Shown here: positions 53,527 through 63,947 of the stretch, piece by piece
How the letters are laid out: every line of letters starts with the position of its first letter
How positions within the stretch are numbered: position 1 is the stretch's first letter
Assembly (NCBI RefSeq): GCF_001027105.1
Contig: NZ_CP011526.1
Coordinates: 1,488,001-1,552,000 of the forward strand
Reading direction: 5' to 3'
Source of the DNA: Staphylococcus aureus
GTDB lineage: Bacteria > Bacillota > Bacilli > Staphylococcales > Staphylococcaceae
Length of the DNA stretch: 64,000 nt
Position numbers and translations under genes: made by a program
The notes under the pieces: generated by a model
Databases searched by the model: none
What the model was told of the DNA's origin: nothing
What the model saw: the letters and a program-made list of their open reading frames with translations, nothing else

Positions 53527-53585
53527 AAACCCGCCAACACATGTATGCATCATCGCAAGCACTGTGTTTGACGGGTTATTTTTAT
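53527..53585. terminator. Bidirectional terminator between proC and rnz
   Basis: AACCCG-CCAACACA and TGTGTTTGA-CGGGTT (53528-53542 and 53563-53577) form a long stem, T-run follows on the plus strand. Separates convergent genes. Confidence 0.85.
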
Positions 53586-53626
53586 AATTTATTGTTATTT
53601 GGCAAGCATTGTTTATTACTTTGTCA

Positions 53627-54547
53627 TTAGATTTTAAAACTATCAAAATCTTTTACAAAATTAAAATTAGGTGTATCTTCATTTTGTATCAATGTTTGAT
53701 AAATTTCATTTATATCTTCTGTATTATAGCGATTGCTCAAATGTGTAATCAACGTACGTTTAACATTGGCTTCTTTTATCAATGCAAATACGTCTTCAAT
53801 ATGGCTATGATGATAATTGTTGGCTAAATGCTTTTCACCATCTATATAGGTCGCTTCATGTACCATCACATCAGCATCTCTAGAAATCACACGTTCATTA
53901 GAACATGGTTTTGTATCACCAAAAATTGCTACAACTGGACCCTGTTTGGACTCACCTCTAAAATCTTTTGATTGATAAACTTGACCATTATGTTCAAATG
54001 TATCATGAGATTTTACTTCTTGATATTTAGGACCTGGTTCAAGACCAATGTTTTTTAACGCTTCAACATTGATTGTACCTGTAGTTTCAGGTGCCATTAC
54101 TCTATATCCATATGATGGAATACCATGATTAAGTAAATGCGCCTCTACAGTAAAACCATCATGATGATATGTCAGATGATCATCGATTTCAATATATGTA
54201 ATTGGATAGTTTAAATGTGACTCTGATAAATTCATAGACATTTCCACATATGCTTTAATTCCTTTTGGTCCAACCAATGTAAGCGGCTTCTGTTCACCGC
54301 CCTGAAAAGAACGACTAGAAAGTAATCCTGGCAAACCAAAAATATGATCGCCATGCATATGAGTAATAAATATATGTGTCACTTTTCCTAATTTAATTGC
54401 ATGATGTAAAATTTGGTGCTGTGTACCTTCACCAACGTCGAAAAGCCATATGGAATTGGAATATGGTTCTAAATTTAAGGCGATTGCTTGTGTATTTCTC
54501 TCTTTTGTAGGCAAACCTGCACTCGTTCCAAAAAATGTAACTTCCAT
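53627..54547 (-). CDS. rnz: Ribonuclease Z
   Basis: Metallo-beta-lactamase nuclease that trims tRNA 3' ends. Zinc motif [17 protein letters not shown] (HxHxDH), the PxKG loop ([11 protein letters not shown]), and later zinc ligands IFGDT and HSHIEDV are present; 306 residues, the long single-domain form. Confidence 0.95.
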
Positions 54548-54859
54548 ATATGCCCCTCCTTTTCTTCAATTCATTTTATCATAAAATTTGTATCAATTTA
54601 GTTTTAATTTATACTTGAATCAAAATCTGTTAAAAATTCGTCTTTGCTAGTTAATTTTTCTAACTTTAACGTAGACATAACTATATAAATTTTGATAATT
54701 ACGTTATACTTATCATTAATAAGTATCACATTAAACATGATACATGAATCGATATTTCATTTAAGACACTGCATACAGTCGAGCATATTGTATGACCTAC
54801 TGAATGGATTATCTTATAATAATAAATCATATATCTAATTAAGAATTGAGGTTTTAATC
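54548..54859. other. Divergent promoter region between rnz and zwf
   Basis: 312 bases without a gene. Two short inverted repeats are visible: TACTTAT/ATAAGTA (54707-54724) and GTATCA/TGATAC (54723-54743). No regulator is suggested. Confidence 0.5.
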
Positions 54860-56344
54860 TTGAGTACTAAAAACAAACACATCCCATGTTTAATCACAAT
54901 CTTTGGTGCAACTGGTGACTTAAGCCATCGTAAGTTGTTTCCATCAATATTCCATCTCTACCAACAAGACAATTTAGATGAACATATTGCCATCATCGGT
55001 ATTGGACGTCGTGACATTACTAATGATGATTTCCGTAATCAAGTAAAATCATCAATTCAAAAGCACGTAAAAGATACAAACAAAATTGACGCGTTTATGG
55101 AACATGTCTTCTATCATAGACATGATGTTAGTAATGAAGAAAGCTATCAAGAATTACTAGATTTTAGTAATGAATTAGATAGCCAATTTGAATTAAAAGG
55201 TAATCGACTATTCTATTTAGCAATGGCACCACAATTCTTTGGCGTTATTTCTGATTATCTAAAATCTTCTGGTCTTACTGATACAAAAGGATTTAAACGC
55301 CTTGTTATCGAAAAACCATTCGGTAGTGATTTAAAATCAGCCGAAGCATTAAACAATCAAATTCGTAAATCATTTAAAGAAGAAGAAATTTATCGTATTG
55401 ACCACTATTTAGGAAAAGACATGGTTCAAAATATCGAGGTATTACGTTTTGCGAATGCGATGTTTGAACCATTATGGAATAACAAATATATTTCAAACAT
55501 CCAAGTTACATCTTCTGAAATACTAGGTGTTGAAGATCGTGGTGGTTATTATGAATCAAGTGGCGCGCTAAAAGATATGGTGCAAAACCACATGTTACAA
55601 ATGGTTGCATTATTAGCTATGGAAGCACCTATTAGTTTAAATAGTGAAGATATCCGTGCTGAGAAAGTAAAAGTACTTAAATCACTGCGTCATTTCCAAT
55701 CTGAAGATGTTAAAAAGAACTTTGTTCGTGGTCAATATGGCGAAGGCTATATCGATGGTAAACAAGTTAAAGCATACCGTGATGAAGATCGCGTTGCAGA
55801 TGACTCTAACACACCTACCTTTGTTTCAGGTAAATTAACAATTGATAACTTTAGATGGGCTGGTGTACCATTCTATATTCGTACTGGTAAACGTATGAAA
55901 TCTAAAACAATTCAAGTTGTCGTTGAATTTAAAGAAGTACCAATGAACTTATACTATGAAACTGATAAACTGTTAGATTCAAACCTATTAGTAATCAATA
56001 TCCAACCTAATGAAGGTGTATCTTTACATCTAAATGCTAAGAAAAATACACAAGGTATCGAAACAGAACCTGTCCAATTGTCTTACTCAATGAGCGCTCA
56101 AGATAAAATGAATACTGTAGATGCATATGAAAATCTATTATTTGATTGTCTTAAAGGTGATGCCACTAACTTCACGCACTGGGAAGAATTAAAATCAACA
56201 TGGAAATTTGTTGATGCAATTCAAGATGAATGGAATATGGTTGATCCAGAATTCCCTAACTATGAATCAGGTACTAATGGTCCATTAGAAAGTGATTTAC
56301 TACTTGCTCGTGATGGTAACCATTGGTGGGACGATATTCAATAA
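54860..56344 (+). CDS. zwf: Glucose-6-phosphate 1-dehydrogenase
   Basis: Entry step of the oxidative pentose phosphate pathway, making NADPH. FGATGDLSHRKLFPSIF is the NADP site and RIDHYLGKDMVQN the active-site signature with the catalytic His-x4-Lys region. Start is TTG at 54860, eight bases after GAGG; 494 residues. gnd, for the third step, lies 5 kb further on, on the other strand. Confidence 0.96.
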   Translation: MSTKNKHIPCLITIFGATGDLSHRKLFPSIFHLYQQDNLDEHIAIIGIGRRDITNDDFRNQVKSSIQKHVKDTNKIDAFMEHVFYHRHDVSNEESYQELLDFSNELDSQFELKGNRLFYLAMAPQFFGVISDYLKSSGLTDTKGFKRLVIEKPFGSDLKSAEALNNQIRKSFKEEEIYRIDHYLGKDMVQNIEVLRFANAMFEPLWNNKYISNIQVTSSEILGVEDRGGYYESSGALKDMVQNHMLQMVALLAMEAPISLNSEDIRAEKVKVLKSLRHFQSEDVKKNFVRGQYGEGYIDGKQVKAYRDEDRVADDSNTPTFVSGKLTIDNFRWAGVPFYIRTGKRMKSKTIQVVVEFKEVPMNLYYETDKLLDSNLLVINIQPNEGVSLHLNAKKNTQGIETEPVQLSYSMSAQDKMNTVDAYENLLFDCLKGDATNFTHWEELKSTWKFVDAIQDEWNMVDPEFPNYESGTNGPLESDLLLARDGNHWWDDIQ

Positions 56345-56380
56345 TTGAATTAAAACGCACATGTTAAACAAAAATAAATG

Positions 56381-56442
56381 AGCGAATGACAAGGATTGAT
56401 TACGAATCAAGTAAATCAATTGTTCTATCATTCGCTTTTTTT
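56381..56442 (+). terminator. Terminator of zwf
   Basis: AGCGAATGA (56381-56389) pairs with TCATTCGCT (56428-56436), an inner ATTGATT/AATCAAT pairing is possible, and seven T follow. Confidence 0.9.
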
Positions 56443-56573
56443 CTAGACTATATTATGAAATTATATTTTACAATGCCCAAAACTATTTTAATAATCATTG
56501 AACAAATGGGTGTATAATTTATAGAAATAATGTAGAATAAAAATAAATGATTGAATTAATTGGAGTGAAAGTT

Positions 56574-57440
56574 TTGGACGTTATCAAGCAAATACAACAG
56601 GCAATTGTTTATATTGAAGATCGTTTATTAGAGCCTTTCAATTTGCAAGAATTAAGTGATTACGTTGGTCTTTCGCCATACCATCTTGATCAATCATTTA
56701 AAATGATTGTCGGCTTATCTCCAGAAGCTTATGCACGCGCGCGTAAAATGACACTCGCTGCAAATGATGTGATTAATGGTGCTACACGACTTGTAGATAT
56801 CGCTAAAAAATATCACTATGCAAATTCAAATGATTTTGCAAATGATTTTAGTGATTTTCACGGCGTATCACCTATTCAAGCCTCTACTAAAAAAGATGAA
56901 TTACAAATTCAAGAGCGATTATATATCAAATTATCAACTACTGAGAGAGCACCTTATCCATGCAGATTAGAAGAGACAGATGATATTTCATTGGTTGGAT
57001 ATGCACGATTTATAGACACTAAGTATTTGTCACATCCTTTTAATGTTCCGGATTTTTTAGAAGACTTGCTCATTGATGGTAAAATTAAAGAGTTACGACG
57101 ATATAATGACGTTAGTCCATTTGAACTATTTGTTATTAGTTGTCCTCTTGAAAATGGTTTAGAAATATTTGTAGGTGTACCAAGTGAACGTTATCCTGCA
57201 CACTTAGAAAGTCGATTTTTACCTGGCAAACATTGTGCGAAATTCAATTTACAAGGTGAAATTGATTATGCAACTAATGAAGCTTGGTACTATATTGAAT
57301 CAAGTTTGCAGTTAACATTGCCATATGAACGAAATGATTTATATGTTGAAGTGTACCCTCTCGATATTTCATTTAATGACCCATTCACTAAAATTCAGCT
57401 TTGGATTCCTGTTAAACAGAGTCCTTATGACGAAGATTAA
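56574..57440 (+). CDS. AraC-type regulator with GyrI-like effector domain
   Basis: 288 residues from the TTG at 56574, eight bases after GGAG; the longer frame beginning with ATG at 56547 has no site. Two helix-turn-helix units (about 20-60 FNLQELSDYVGLSPYHLDQSF and 68-108 VDIAKKYHYANSNDFANDF) form an N-terminal AraC DNA-binding domain, followed by a GyrI-like small-molecule binding domain (from about 120) as in Rob/BmrR-type regulators. The ligand and targets are unknown; neighbours are zwf and malA. Confidence 0.88.
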   Translation: MDVIKQIQQAIVYIEDRLLEPFNLQELSDYVGLSPYHLDQSFKMIVGLSPEAYARARKMTLAANDVINGATRLVDIAKKYHYANSNDFANDFSDFHGVSPIQASTKKDELQIQERLYIKLSTTERAPYPCRLEETDDISLVGYARFIDTKYLSHPFNVPDFLEDLLIDGKIKELRRYNDVSPFELFVISCPLENGLEIFVGVPSERYPAHLESRFLPGKHCAKFNLQGEIDYATNEAWYYIESSLQLTLPYERNDLYVEVYPLDISFNDPFTKIQLWIPVKQSPYDED

Positions 57441-57443
57441 ATA

Positions 57444-57511
57444 ATAAAAAACAAAGAAGCCCCCTAATATATCTATAGGTCTACAAATGGCCTTAGATTC
57501 TATTAGGGGGC
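57444..57511 (-). terminator. Terminator of malA (between convergent genes)
   Basis: GCCCCCTAATA (57459-57469) and TATTAGGGGGC (57501-57511) form a perfect 11-bp stem; on the minus strand TTCTTTGTTTTTT follows. Confidence 0.9.
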
Positions 57512-57522
57512 ATATTAATATG

Positions 57523-59172
57523 TTAATTTAGTTCGATAACACATGCTTCATATGGACGTAACTGTTTTAAATTAACTTTGGCATCATAATTAAATAGCTT
57601 TACTTCTCCATGGCTTAAATCAAATGGTACAGTTAATTCTGCTTCGTGGTTAGTAAGATTACCTACAATAAGAACTTGCTTTTCATTTAATGTTCTCGTG
57701 TACGCAAAAACTTGTGAATTTTCAGCATCTACTAAATCAAATTGACCATATACGTATACATCATTAGACTTTCTTAATTGAATTAAATCTTTATAAAATT
57801 GTAATACTGAATGCTCATCTTCTAATTGTTGTGCAACATTGATAGTTTTATAATTCGGATTCACTGGGAACCACGGTTCACCATTTGTAAATCCTCCATT
57901 TAACGTATCATCCCATTGCATTGGTGTGCGAGAATTATCTCGGTTCTCATCTTTATATTTCGCAAGTAAAGCGTCTACATCTCCACCTTGAGCTTTCACT
58001 ATTTGATAGTCATTTTTAACAGCAACATCGTTAAACGTTTCAATACTTTCAAATGGATAATTCGTCATACCAATTTCTTGACCTTGATAAATGAATGGCG
58101 TACCTTGTTGCAAGAAATAAACAGCTGCATGACTTGTTGCTGATTCATACCAATACTTGTCATCGTCACCCCACGTCGATACACGTCGTGGTTGGTCGTG
58201 ATTTTCAATAAACAACGCATTCCAACCTTTATTTTCAAGTTGTTTTTGCCATCTATTTAATACAGATTTATACGAATTTACATCAAAGTGAGAATCACCA
58301 CTATTCCACAGTCCCAAATGTTCAAATTGGAATATCATATTAAATTTACCATTTTCTTCCCCGACCCAGTCATCAGCATCATCAGGGCTTACACCATTCG
58401 CTTCACCAACAGTCATAATGTCATACTTACTTAATGAGCGATCTTTCATCTCTTGTAACCAAGTTTGTATACCTGGCTGATTCATATCTACATCAAATGC
58501 TGGGGCATATGTTTTACCCTCAGGTACAGGTAAGTCACCCGCTTCAAACGTCTTCTTAATATGCGTAATTGCATCTACTCTAAATCCATCAATGCCTTTA
58601 TCAAACCACCAGTTCATCATTTCAAATACAGCATCTCTAACTTCCGGATTACCCCAATTCAAATCAGGTTGTTTTTTACTGAATAAATGGAAATAATATT
58701 GCTCAGTATTAGCATCATATTCCCATGTAGATCCATTAAATATACTTTCCCAGTTGTTAGGTTCAGAGCCATCTGGCTTTGGATCTTGCCAAATGTACCA
58801 ATCACGTTTGGGATTGTCTTTACTAGATTTGGATTCTATAAACCAAGGATGTTCATCAGATGTATGATTTACAACTAAATCTAAAATAAGCTTCATGCCT
58901 CTATCATGAACACCTTTTAATAAACGATCAAAGTCTTCCATCGTTCCAAATTCATCCATAATCTCTTGGTAGTCACTAATATCATAACCATTGTCATCAT
59001 TAGGTGATTTAAACATTGGACTGAGCCAAATGACATCGATACCGAAATCTTTTAAGTAGTCCAATTTATCAATCATTCCAGGTAAATCCCCAATACCATC
59101 GTGATTACTATCATTAAAACTTCTTGGATATACTTGATATGCTACTGCTTCTTTCCACCATTGCTTATTCAT
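57523..59172 (-). CDS. malA: Alpha-glucosidase, GH13 (oligo-1,6-glucosidase type)
   Basis: Hydrolyses maltose/isomaltose-type oligosaccharides in the cytosol. GH13 motifs: DLVVNHTSDEHPWF, GFRVDAITH (nucleophile Asp), TVGEAN (acid/base Glu) and FIENHDQPR. 549 residues, no signal peptide. It follows malR by 15 bases and ends at a strong terminator, so the pair is a regulator-enzyme operon. Confidence 0.94.
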   Translation of the reverse strand: MNKQWWKEAVAYQVYPRSFNDSNHDGIGDLPGMIDKLDYLKDFGIDVIWLSPMFKSPNDDNGYDISDYQEIMDEFGTMEDFDRLLKGVHDRGMKLILDLVVNHTSDEHPWFIESKSSKDNPKRDWYIWQDPKPDGSEPNNWESIFNGSTWEYDANTEQYYFHLFSKKQPDLNWGNPEVRDAVFEMMNWWFDKGIDGFRVDAITHIKKTFEAGDLPVPEGKTYAPAFDVDMNQPGIQTWLQEMKDRSLSKYDIMTVGEANGVSPDDADDWVGEENGKFNMIFQFEHLGLWNSGDSHFDVNSYKSVLNRWQKQLENKGWNALFIENHDQPRRVSTWGDDDKYWYESATSHAAVYFLQQGTPFIYQGQEIGMTNYPFESIETFNDVAVKNDYQIVKAQGGDVDALLAKYKDENRDNSRTPMQWDDTLNGGFTNGEPWFPVNPNYKTINVAQQLEDEHSVLQFYKDLIQLRKSNDVYVYGQFDLVDAENSQVFAYTRTLNEKQVLIVGNLTNHEAELTVPFDLSHGEVKLFNYDAKVNLKQLRPYEACVIELN

Positions 59173-59187
59173 TTTAAAACTCCTTTG

Positions 59188-60207
59188 CTATCGCTGTGTT
59201 GATTTTCTTATTTTTAATTCTGTATCTATAATGACGAGTTCAATAACATCCTGTGCTTTGTTTTTCAATATATTTAAAATTGCTGCACCAGCCTGTTGAC
59301 CTAACATTCGAGGCTTGATGTCAATACAGGTTTGTGGTGGTGACGCAATTTCGGTTAAATAAGAATCATTGAACGTTGCTGTCATTACATCTTTCGGAAT
59401 TTCAATATTAAGTTCATATAGGACACTTAAAATCGCTAAATGTAACATAGCATCTAACGAAATGATTGCCTGTTTAATATTTGGGTCCTTCAAACGCGTA
59501 TGTAGATTTTGCATGTAATTAAAAATAACTTCTCTTTCATTACTAGTCTCAATAATTTGATAATTAATTTTATTTTGAGAAGCTATCGTTTCAAATCCTT
59601 GAATTCTATCTTTTGAAACTTCAAAATTTCCTTTTTCTGTAATAAATATTAATTCATCTACACCTTGTTCAATAACATGTCGTGTCAAATTTTCAGAAGC
59701 TAATATATTATCATTATCTATATGTGTAAATTGATGATCTATATCCGATGTAGGCTTACCAATCACAATAAATGGCATGCTTTCATCAATTAACATTTGT
59801 TTAATCGGATCATTTTCTTTTGAATAGAGCAGTATAAACGCATCAACCATTCGTTGTTTAATCATTTTATAAACTTCATCCATTAAATCATTCATATTAT
59901 TTGAGACTGTCGTTTGTGTACCATAGCCATGCTGGTTACACGTTTCAGAAATTCCTAGCAATACATTGATGTAGAATGGATTCAGTCGAATAGGCTCCTC
60001 AGACCCTTTTAACACTAAACCAATTTTATATGTTTGGTTTGTAATTAAAGTTCTAGCAGCGGTATTAGGAAAATAATTCAATTCTTCCATAACTTTCTTC
60101 ACTTTTGAAATTGTCGCTTCGCTAATACGTTGATTTCCTTTTATAACTCTTGAAACTGTCGAAGGAGAAACACCGGCTTTTAGTGCAACATCTTTAATCG
60201 TAACCAT
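59188..60207 (-). CDS. malR: LacI-family maltose regulator
   Basis: 339 residues. N-terminal HTH with hinge helix TIKDVALKAGVSPSTVSRVIKGN...AARTL and a periplasmic-binding-protein-like effector domain. Preceded by AGGAGGTGA and, upstream, by two LacI-type palindromes, so it probably represses its own operon and malA in the absence of maltose-type sugars. Confidence 0.93.
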   Translation of the reverse strand: MVTIKDVALKAGVSPSTVSRVIKGNQRISEATISKVKKVMEELNYFPNTAARTLITNQTYKIGLVLKGSEEPIRLNPFYINVLLGISETCNQHGYGTQTTVSNNMNDLMDEVYKMIKQRMVDAFILLYSKENDPIKQMLIDESMPFIVIGKPTSDIDHQFTHIDNDNILASENLTRHVIEQGVDELIFITEKGNFEVSKDRIQGFETIASQNKINYQIIETSNEREVIFNYMQNLHTRLKDPNIKQAIISLDAMLHLAILSVLYELNIEIPKDVMTATFNDSYLTEIASPPQTCIDIKPRMLGQQAGAAILNILKNKAQDVIELVIIDTELKIRKSTQR

Positions 60208-60233
60208 TTAATCACCTCCTGTTAATTTCTGCA

Positions 60234-60263
60234 TTGGAAAACGCTTCCAACCACTGTATAATA
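60234..60263 (-). promoter_or_regulatory. LacI-type operator and -10 box in front of malR
   Basis: TTGGAAAACGCTTCCAA (60234-60250) is a 17-bp palindrome with the central CG of LacI-family sites, immediately downstream of a TATTAT -10 candidate (60258-60263). This is a position where a bound repressor or CcpA would block transcription. Confidence 0.6.
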
Positions 60264-60302
60264 CCAGTTTAGTCACACTTTCTAAAAAAGTCAAAAGATT
60301 TG

Positions 60303-60316
60303 TGCAAACGATTGCA
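60303..60316. promoter_or_regulatory. Second LacI/MalR-like operator upstream of malR
   Basis: TGCAAACGATTGCA (60303-60316) is a near-palindrome and close to the GCAAACGTTTGC operator reported for streptococcal MalR. It lies about 50 bases upstream of the first site. Confidence 0.5.
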
Positions 60317-60325
60317 TAAAACGAT

Positions 60326-60377
60326 AAAAATAAAACCTTCATACTGAAATTCAATCCGAAAATCAATATAAAGGTTT
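60326..60377 (-). terminator. Terminator of the VOC-family gene
   Basis: AAACCTTCATACTGA (60333-60347) and TCAATATAAAGGTTT (60363-60377) form an imperfect 15-bp stem with G-U pairs on the minus strand, followed by TATTTTTAT. Confidence 0.75.
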
Positions 60378-60400
60378 GTATAAATATTAAAATCGATTGT

Positions 60401-60772
60401 TTAGTCACTAACTGCAAAATAGTTACCTTGGCCATCTTGAAAATTAAATACACGTTGACCATTCATTTCTACTATATCATGCCCAGTTAAACCTAAATCA
60501 TTTAATTTTGAGTATAATGCATCAAAGTTTTTCTCTTTAAACATTAAAGATGGTGTTCCTAGGTTCACTTCCGGGCTATGCTTTTCAATAAATTCTTTTG
60601 CCATAATCGTCAATGACGTTTCAGCATCTTTGGTAGGTGATACTTCAACTGCAACATAGTCCTCAGCTAACGGTGTTTCACTTACAACAACAAATTCTAA
60701 AGTTTCTGTCCAAAATGCTTTCGCTTTTTCGACATCATCAACATATAACATAACTTGATTTAACTTTTCCAT
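60401..60772 (-). CDS. VOC (glyoxalase/bleomycin resistance) superfamily protein
   Basis: 123 residues with the paired beta-alpha-beta3 layout of the vicinal oxygen chelate fold (QVMLYVDDVEKAKAFWTETLEFVVV at the start and RVFNFQDGQGNYFAVSD at the end). The usual metal ligands are not fully recognisable, so lyase, dioxygenase or binding-protein roles all remain possible. Single gene with its own terminator. Confidence 0.82.
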   Translation of the reverse strand: MEKLNQVMLYVDDVEKAKAFWTETLEFVVVSETPLAEDYVAVEVSPTKDAETSLTIMAKEFIEKHSPEVNLGTPSLMFKEKNFDALYSKLNDLGLTGHDIVEMNGQRVFNFQDGQGNYFAVSD

Positions 60773-60951
60773 AAAATAGTACCTCTATTTCTCTATAGTA
60801 CATGCTATCATAACACAGTAAATATTTTATTACTTCACAAAATGCTTAAAAATATGGCGGGATGCTTTTAAGGTCAAGGATAATACTTGTGTAATTTTTT
60901 ATAGGTTGTAGCTACTCTATCACACTCTCTTTTATATTTATCAAAAGATAT

Positions 60952-60982
60952 AAAAAAGGATAGTATCTTTCAACTATCCTTT
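60952..60982 (-). terminator. Terminator of gnd
   Basis: AAAGGATAGT (60955-60964) and ACTATCCTTT (60973-60982) form a perfect 10-bp stem with an 8-base loop; TTT follows on the minus strand after the stem. Confidence 0.9.
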
Positions 60983-60990
60983 AATCAATA

Positions 60991-62397
60991 TTATTCTTCA
61001 ATCCATTGTGTATGGAATACGCCTTCTTTATCTTTTCTTTCGTACGTATGAGCACCGAAGTAGTCACGTTGTGCTTGAATTAAGTTTGCAGGTAAATCAG
61101 CAGCACGGTAACTATCATAGTAATTAATACTTGATGAGAAACCAGGTGTTGGTACACCATTTTGAACACCAGTTGCGACAACATCACGTAACGCATCTTG
61201 ATATTCAGTAACGATGTTTTTAAAGTAAGGATCTAGCAATAAGTTTTGTAATCCTGGATTATTATCGTAAGCATCTTTGATCTTTTGTAAGAATTGTGCA
61301 CGGATAATGCAACCTTCTCTCCAAATCATAGCTAAATCACCAAGTTTTAAATTCCATTCATTATCTTCACTTGCTTTACGCATTTGCGCGAAACCTTGTG
61401 CATAAGAACAAATTTTACTCATATATAATGCTTTACGAATTTTTTCTAAAAAGTCTTTCTTGTCACCATCAAATGATGCTTTTGGACCATTTAATTCTTT
61501 AGAAGCATTTACGCGCTCTTCTTTGATTGAAGAGATAAAACGTGCAAATACAGATTCAGTAATGATTGTTAATGGAATACCTAATTCTAATGCGTTAATT
61601 GAAGTCCATTTTCCTGTACCTTTTTGACCTGCAGTATCAAGAATTTTTTCAACTAATGCTTCTTTATTTTCATCTAATTTCATGAAAATATCACCAGTGA
61701 TTTCAATTAAATAACTTTCTAATTCACCAGCATTCCAGTCTTTGAACGTTTGAGCAATGTCTTCATGAGACATGCCTAATAATTCTTTCATCATAGCATA
61801 ACTTTCTGCAATTAATTGCATGTCAGCATATTCGATACCATTGTGTACCATTTTCACATAGTGTCCAGCACCATTAGGTCCAATATAAGTAACACATGAA
61901 GCACCGTCTTTTGCCTTTGCAGCAATTGCATCAAGAATATCTGCAACTTTGTTATAAGCTTCTTCTTGTCCACCCGGCATTAATGACGGACCAGTTAACG
62001 CTCCAATTTCACCACCAGAAACGCCCATACCAATAAAGTTGATTGCACTTTGTGCTAATGCTTTATTACGTCTGATAGTATCTTGATAGTTTGTATTACC
62101 ACCATCAATTAAAATATCTCCATCATCTAATAAAGGTAACAAACTATCAATCGTTGCGTCCGTAGCTTTACCTGCTTGAACCATTAATAAAATTTTACGT
62201 GGTTTTTCTAAAGAATTAACAAATTCTTCCAATGAATACGTTGGATGAATATTTTTCCCTTTTGATTCTTCAACCATTAAATCAGTTTTTTCACTTGAGC
62301 GGTTAAATACAGATACACTATATCCGCGTGATTCAATATTCCAAGCTAGGTTTTTACCCATAACGGCTAAACCAATAACTCCAATTTGTTGTGTCAT
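60991..62397 (-). CDS. gnd: 6-phosphogluconate dehydrogenase (decarboxylating)
   Basis: Third enzyme of the oxidative pentose phosphate pathway. NADP site [22 protein letters not shown], substrate motif [19 protein letters not shown] and the signature [14 protein letters not shown] are present in 468 residues. Functionally linked to zwf. Confidence 0.97.
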   Translation of the reverse strand: MTQQIGVIGLAVMGKNLAWNIESRGYSVSVFNRSSEKTDLMVEESKGKNIHPTYSLEEFVNSLEKPRKILLMVQAGKATDATIDSLLPLLDDGDILIDGGNTNYQDTIRRNKALAQSAINFIGMGVSGGEIGALTGPSLMPGGQEEAYNKVADILDAIAAKAKDGASCVTYIGPNGAGHYVKMVHNGIEYADMQLIAESYAMMKELLGMSHEDIAQTFKDWNAGELESYLIEITGDIFMKLDENKEALVEKILDTAGQKGTGKWTSINALELGIPLTIITESVFARFISSIKEERVNASKELNGPKASFDGDKKDFLEKIRKALYMSKICSYAQGFAQMRKASEDNEWNLKLGDLAMIWREGCIIRAQFLQKIKDAYDNNPGLQNLLLDPYFKNIVTEYQDALRDVVATGVQNGVPTPGFSSSINYYDSYRAADLPANLIQAQRDYFGAHTYERKDKEGVFHTQWIEE

Positions 62398-62464
62398 ATT
62401 ACTTACCTCACTTGTTGATTTTTCATTAGTATTGTATCACAAAATAGACATACACTACACTAAA

Positions 62465-63598
62465 TCATTTCGAATGTCGCGCAACTATTTTGATTATTTC
62501 TAACACTTGACTTGCAAGCAAGTTCAATGATTTAATCGGCATTCTCTCATTTGTTGTATGGATTTTTTCATAACCCACTCCTAAAATGACTGAAGGAATA
62601 CCAAATGTATTAATAATACTGCCGTCTGAACCGCCACCAGAAATAATTGTATTTGCAGATAATCCTAAATTACGAGCACTTTCTTGTGCAATTTTAACAA
62701 CCGCTTCATTATCATTAATTTTAAATCCTGGATAACTTTGCTCCACTGTAACTACTGCTTTCCCACCTAATTCTGATGCAGTAGTTTCAAACACATCAGT
62801 CATATGTTTGACTTGTGTTTTTATTCTTTCTGGATCGTGAGAACGTGCCTCTGCTTCTAAAATGACTTCATCTGCAACAATATTCGTAGCTGAACCGCCA
62901 TGAAACTTACCAATATTGGCAGTAGTTATTTCATCAACTTGTCCTAATTTCATTCGACTAATTGCTTTCGCCGCAATATTAATAGCACTAACACCCTCTT
63001 TTGGCGTACTTGCATGAGCCGTTTTGCCAAAAATTTTAGCTGAAATTAACATTTGCGTCGGTGCACCTACAACCGTAGTACCGACATCAGCACTTGCATC
63101 AATAGCATAACCAAAGTCCGCGTCCAACAACTCTGAATTTAATTCTTTAGCACCAATTAAACCTGATTCTTCTCCAACAGTAATCACAAATTGAATTTGT
63201 CCATGTGGGATTTGTTGTTCCTTTATCACTTGCAAAACTTCAAGCATCGCTGCTAATCCTGCTTTATCATCTGCACCTAGAATAGTCGTACCATCAGAGT
63301 ATATGTAGCCGTCATCTTTTACAATTGGCTTTACATTAATTGCGGGTACAACAGTATCCATATGGCTCGTCAAATATAATTTAGGTACTTCGCCTTCTTC
63401 GATAGTACTATTCATTGTACACACTAGATTATTGGCACCTAATTTAGGATGTTTAGCCGCTTCATCTTCTTTAACATCTAACCCTAATGCTATGAATTTT
63501 TCTTTTAAAATAGGTTGGATTGTTGATTCATTCCCTGTCTCAGAATCGATTTGTACAAGTTCAAAAAACGTATTAAGTAATCTTTGCTCATTAATCAT
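62465..63598 (-). CDS. M20 family peptidase (tripeptidase T-like)
   Basis: 377 residues from the ATG at 63598, seven bases after AAAGGGG; the 38 codons upstream are an unsupported extension. Zinc ligands: TSHMDTV, GADDKAG, TVGEESGLIG, and a late GGGSDGS. A dimerisation/lid domain is inserted about 180-290. It probably trims small peptides in the cytosol; the family also contains amidohydrolases, so specificity is uncertain. Confidence 0.87.
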   Translation of the reverse strand: MINEQRLLNTFFELVQIDSETGNESTIQPILKEKFIALGLDVKEDEAAKHPKLGANNLVCTMNSTIEEGEVPKLYLTSHMDTVVPAINVKPIVKDDGYIYSDGTTILGADDKAGLAAMLEVLQVIKEQQIPHGQIQFVITVGEESGLIGAKELNSELLDADFGYAIDASADVGTTVVGAPTQMLISAKIFGKTAHASTPKEGVSAINIAAKAISRMKLGQVDEITTANIGKFHGGSATNIVADEVILEAEARSHDPERIKTQVKHMTDVFETTASELGGKAVVTVEQSYPGFKINDNEAVVKIAQESARNLGLSANTIISGGGSDGSIINTFGIPSVILGVGYEKIHTTNERMPIKSLNLLASQVLEIIKIVARHSK

Positions 63599-63947
63599 AA
63601 TGGAACCCCTTTTATCAAAATTTTCATGTACGCCAAACGGTAAAAATTGATGAAATAAAATGTTACAGTAATTGACGTTACACAGATTTATCAGGTTTGT
63701 AAATTGTGTCATATTATTTTCAATTTATTATATATAATTATTGTAACTCAAACTAAGCTTTGTCAAAAATATATTGATTGATTTTTCAAAGATATCGTAT
63801 AATGAGGAAAATGACATAAGCAAACTTACTCATGTTTTTTATTATATTCCTTTATGATGATTGCTAGTTATATCGTCTCAAGTTAAAAGTTTTATATCTT
63901 ATGTCGTAATTATTAATACAAAGGTTATTCATTTGGAGGCACACAAA
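63599..63947. other. Divergent promoter region at the right end
   Basis: About 350 bases, AT-rich, between the peptidase gene and the small membrane protein gene; no other gene seen. Confidence 0.5.

Noticed and set aside
60208..60462. 84-codon minus-strand frame upstream of malR
   Set aside because: It covers the malR operators, a terminator and the 3' end of the VOC gene in another frame, and has no ribosome site.
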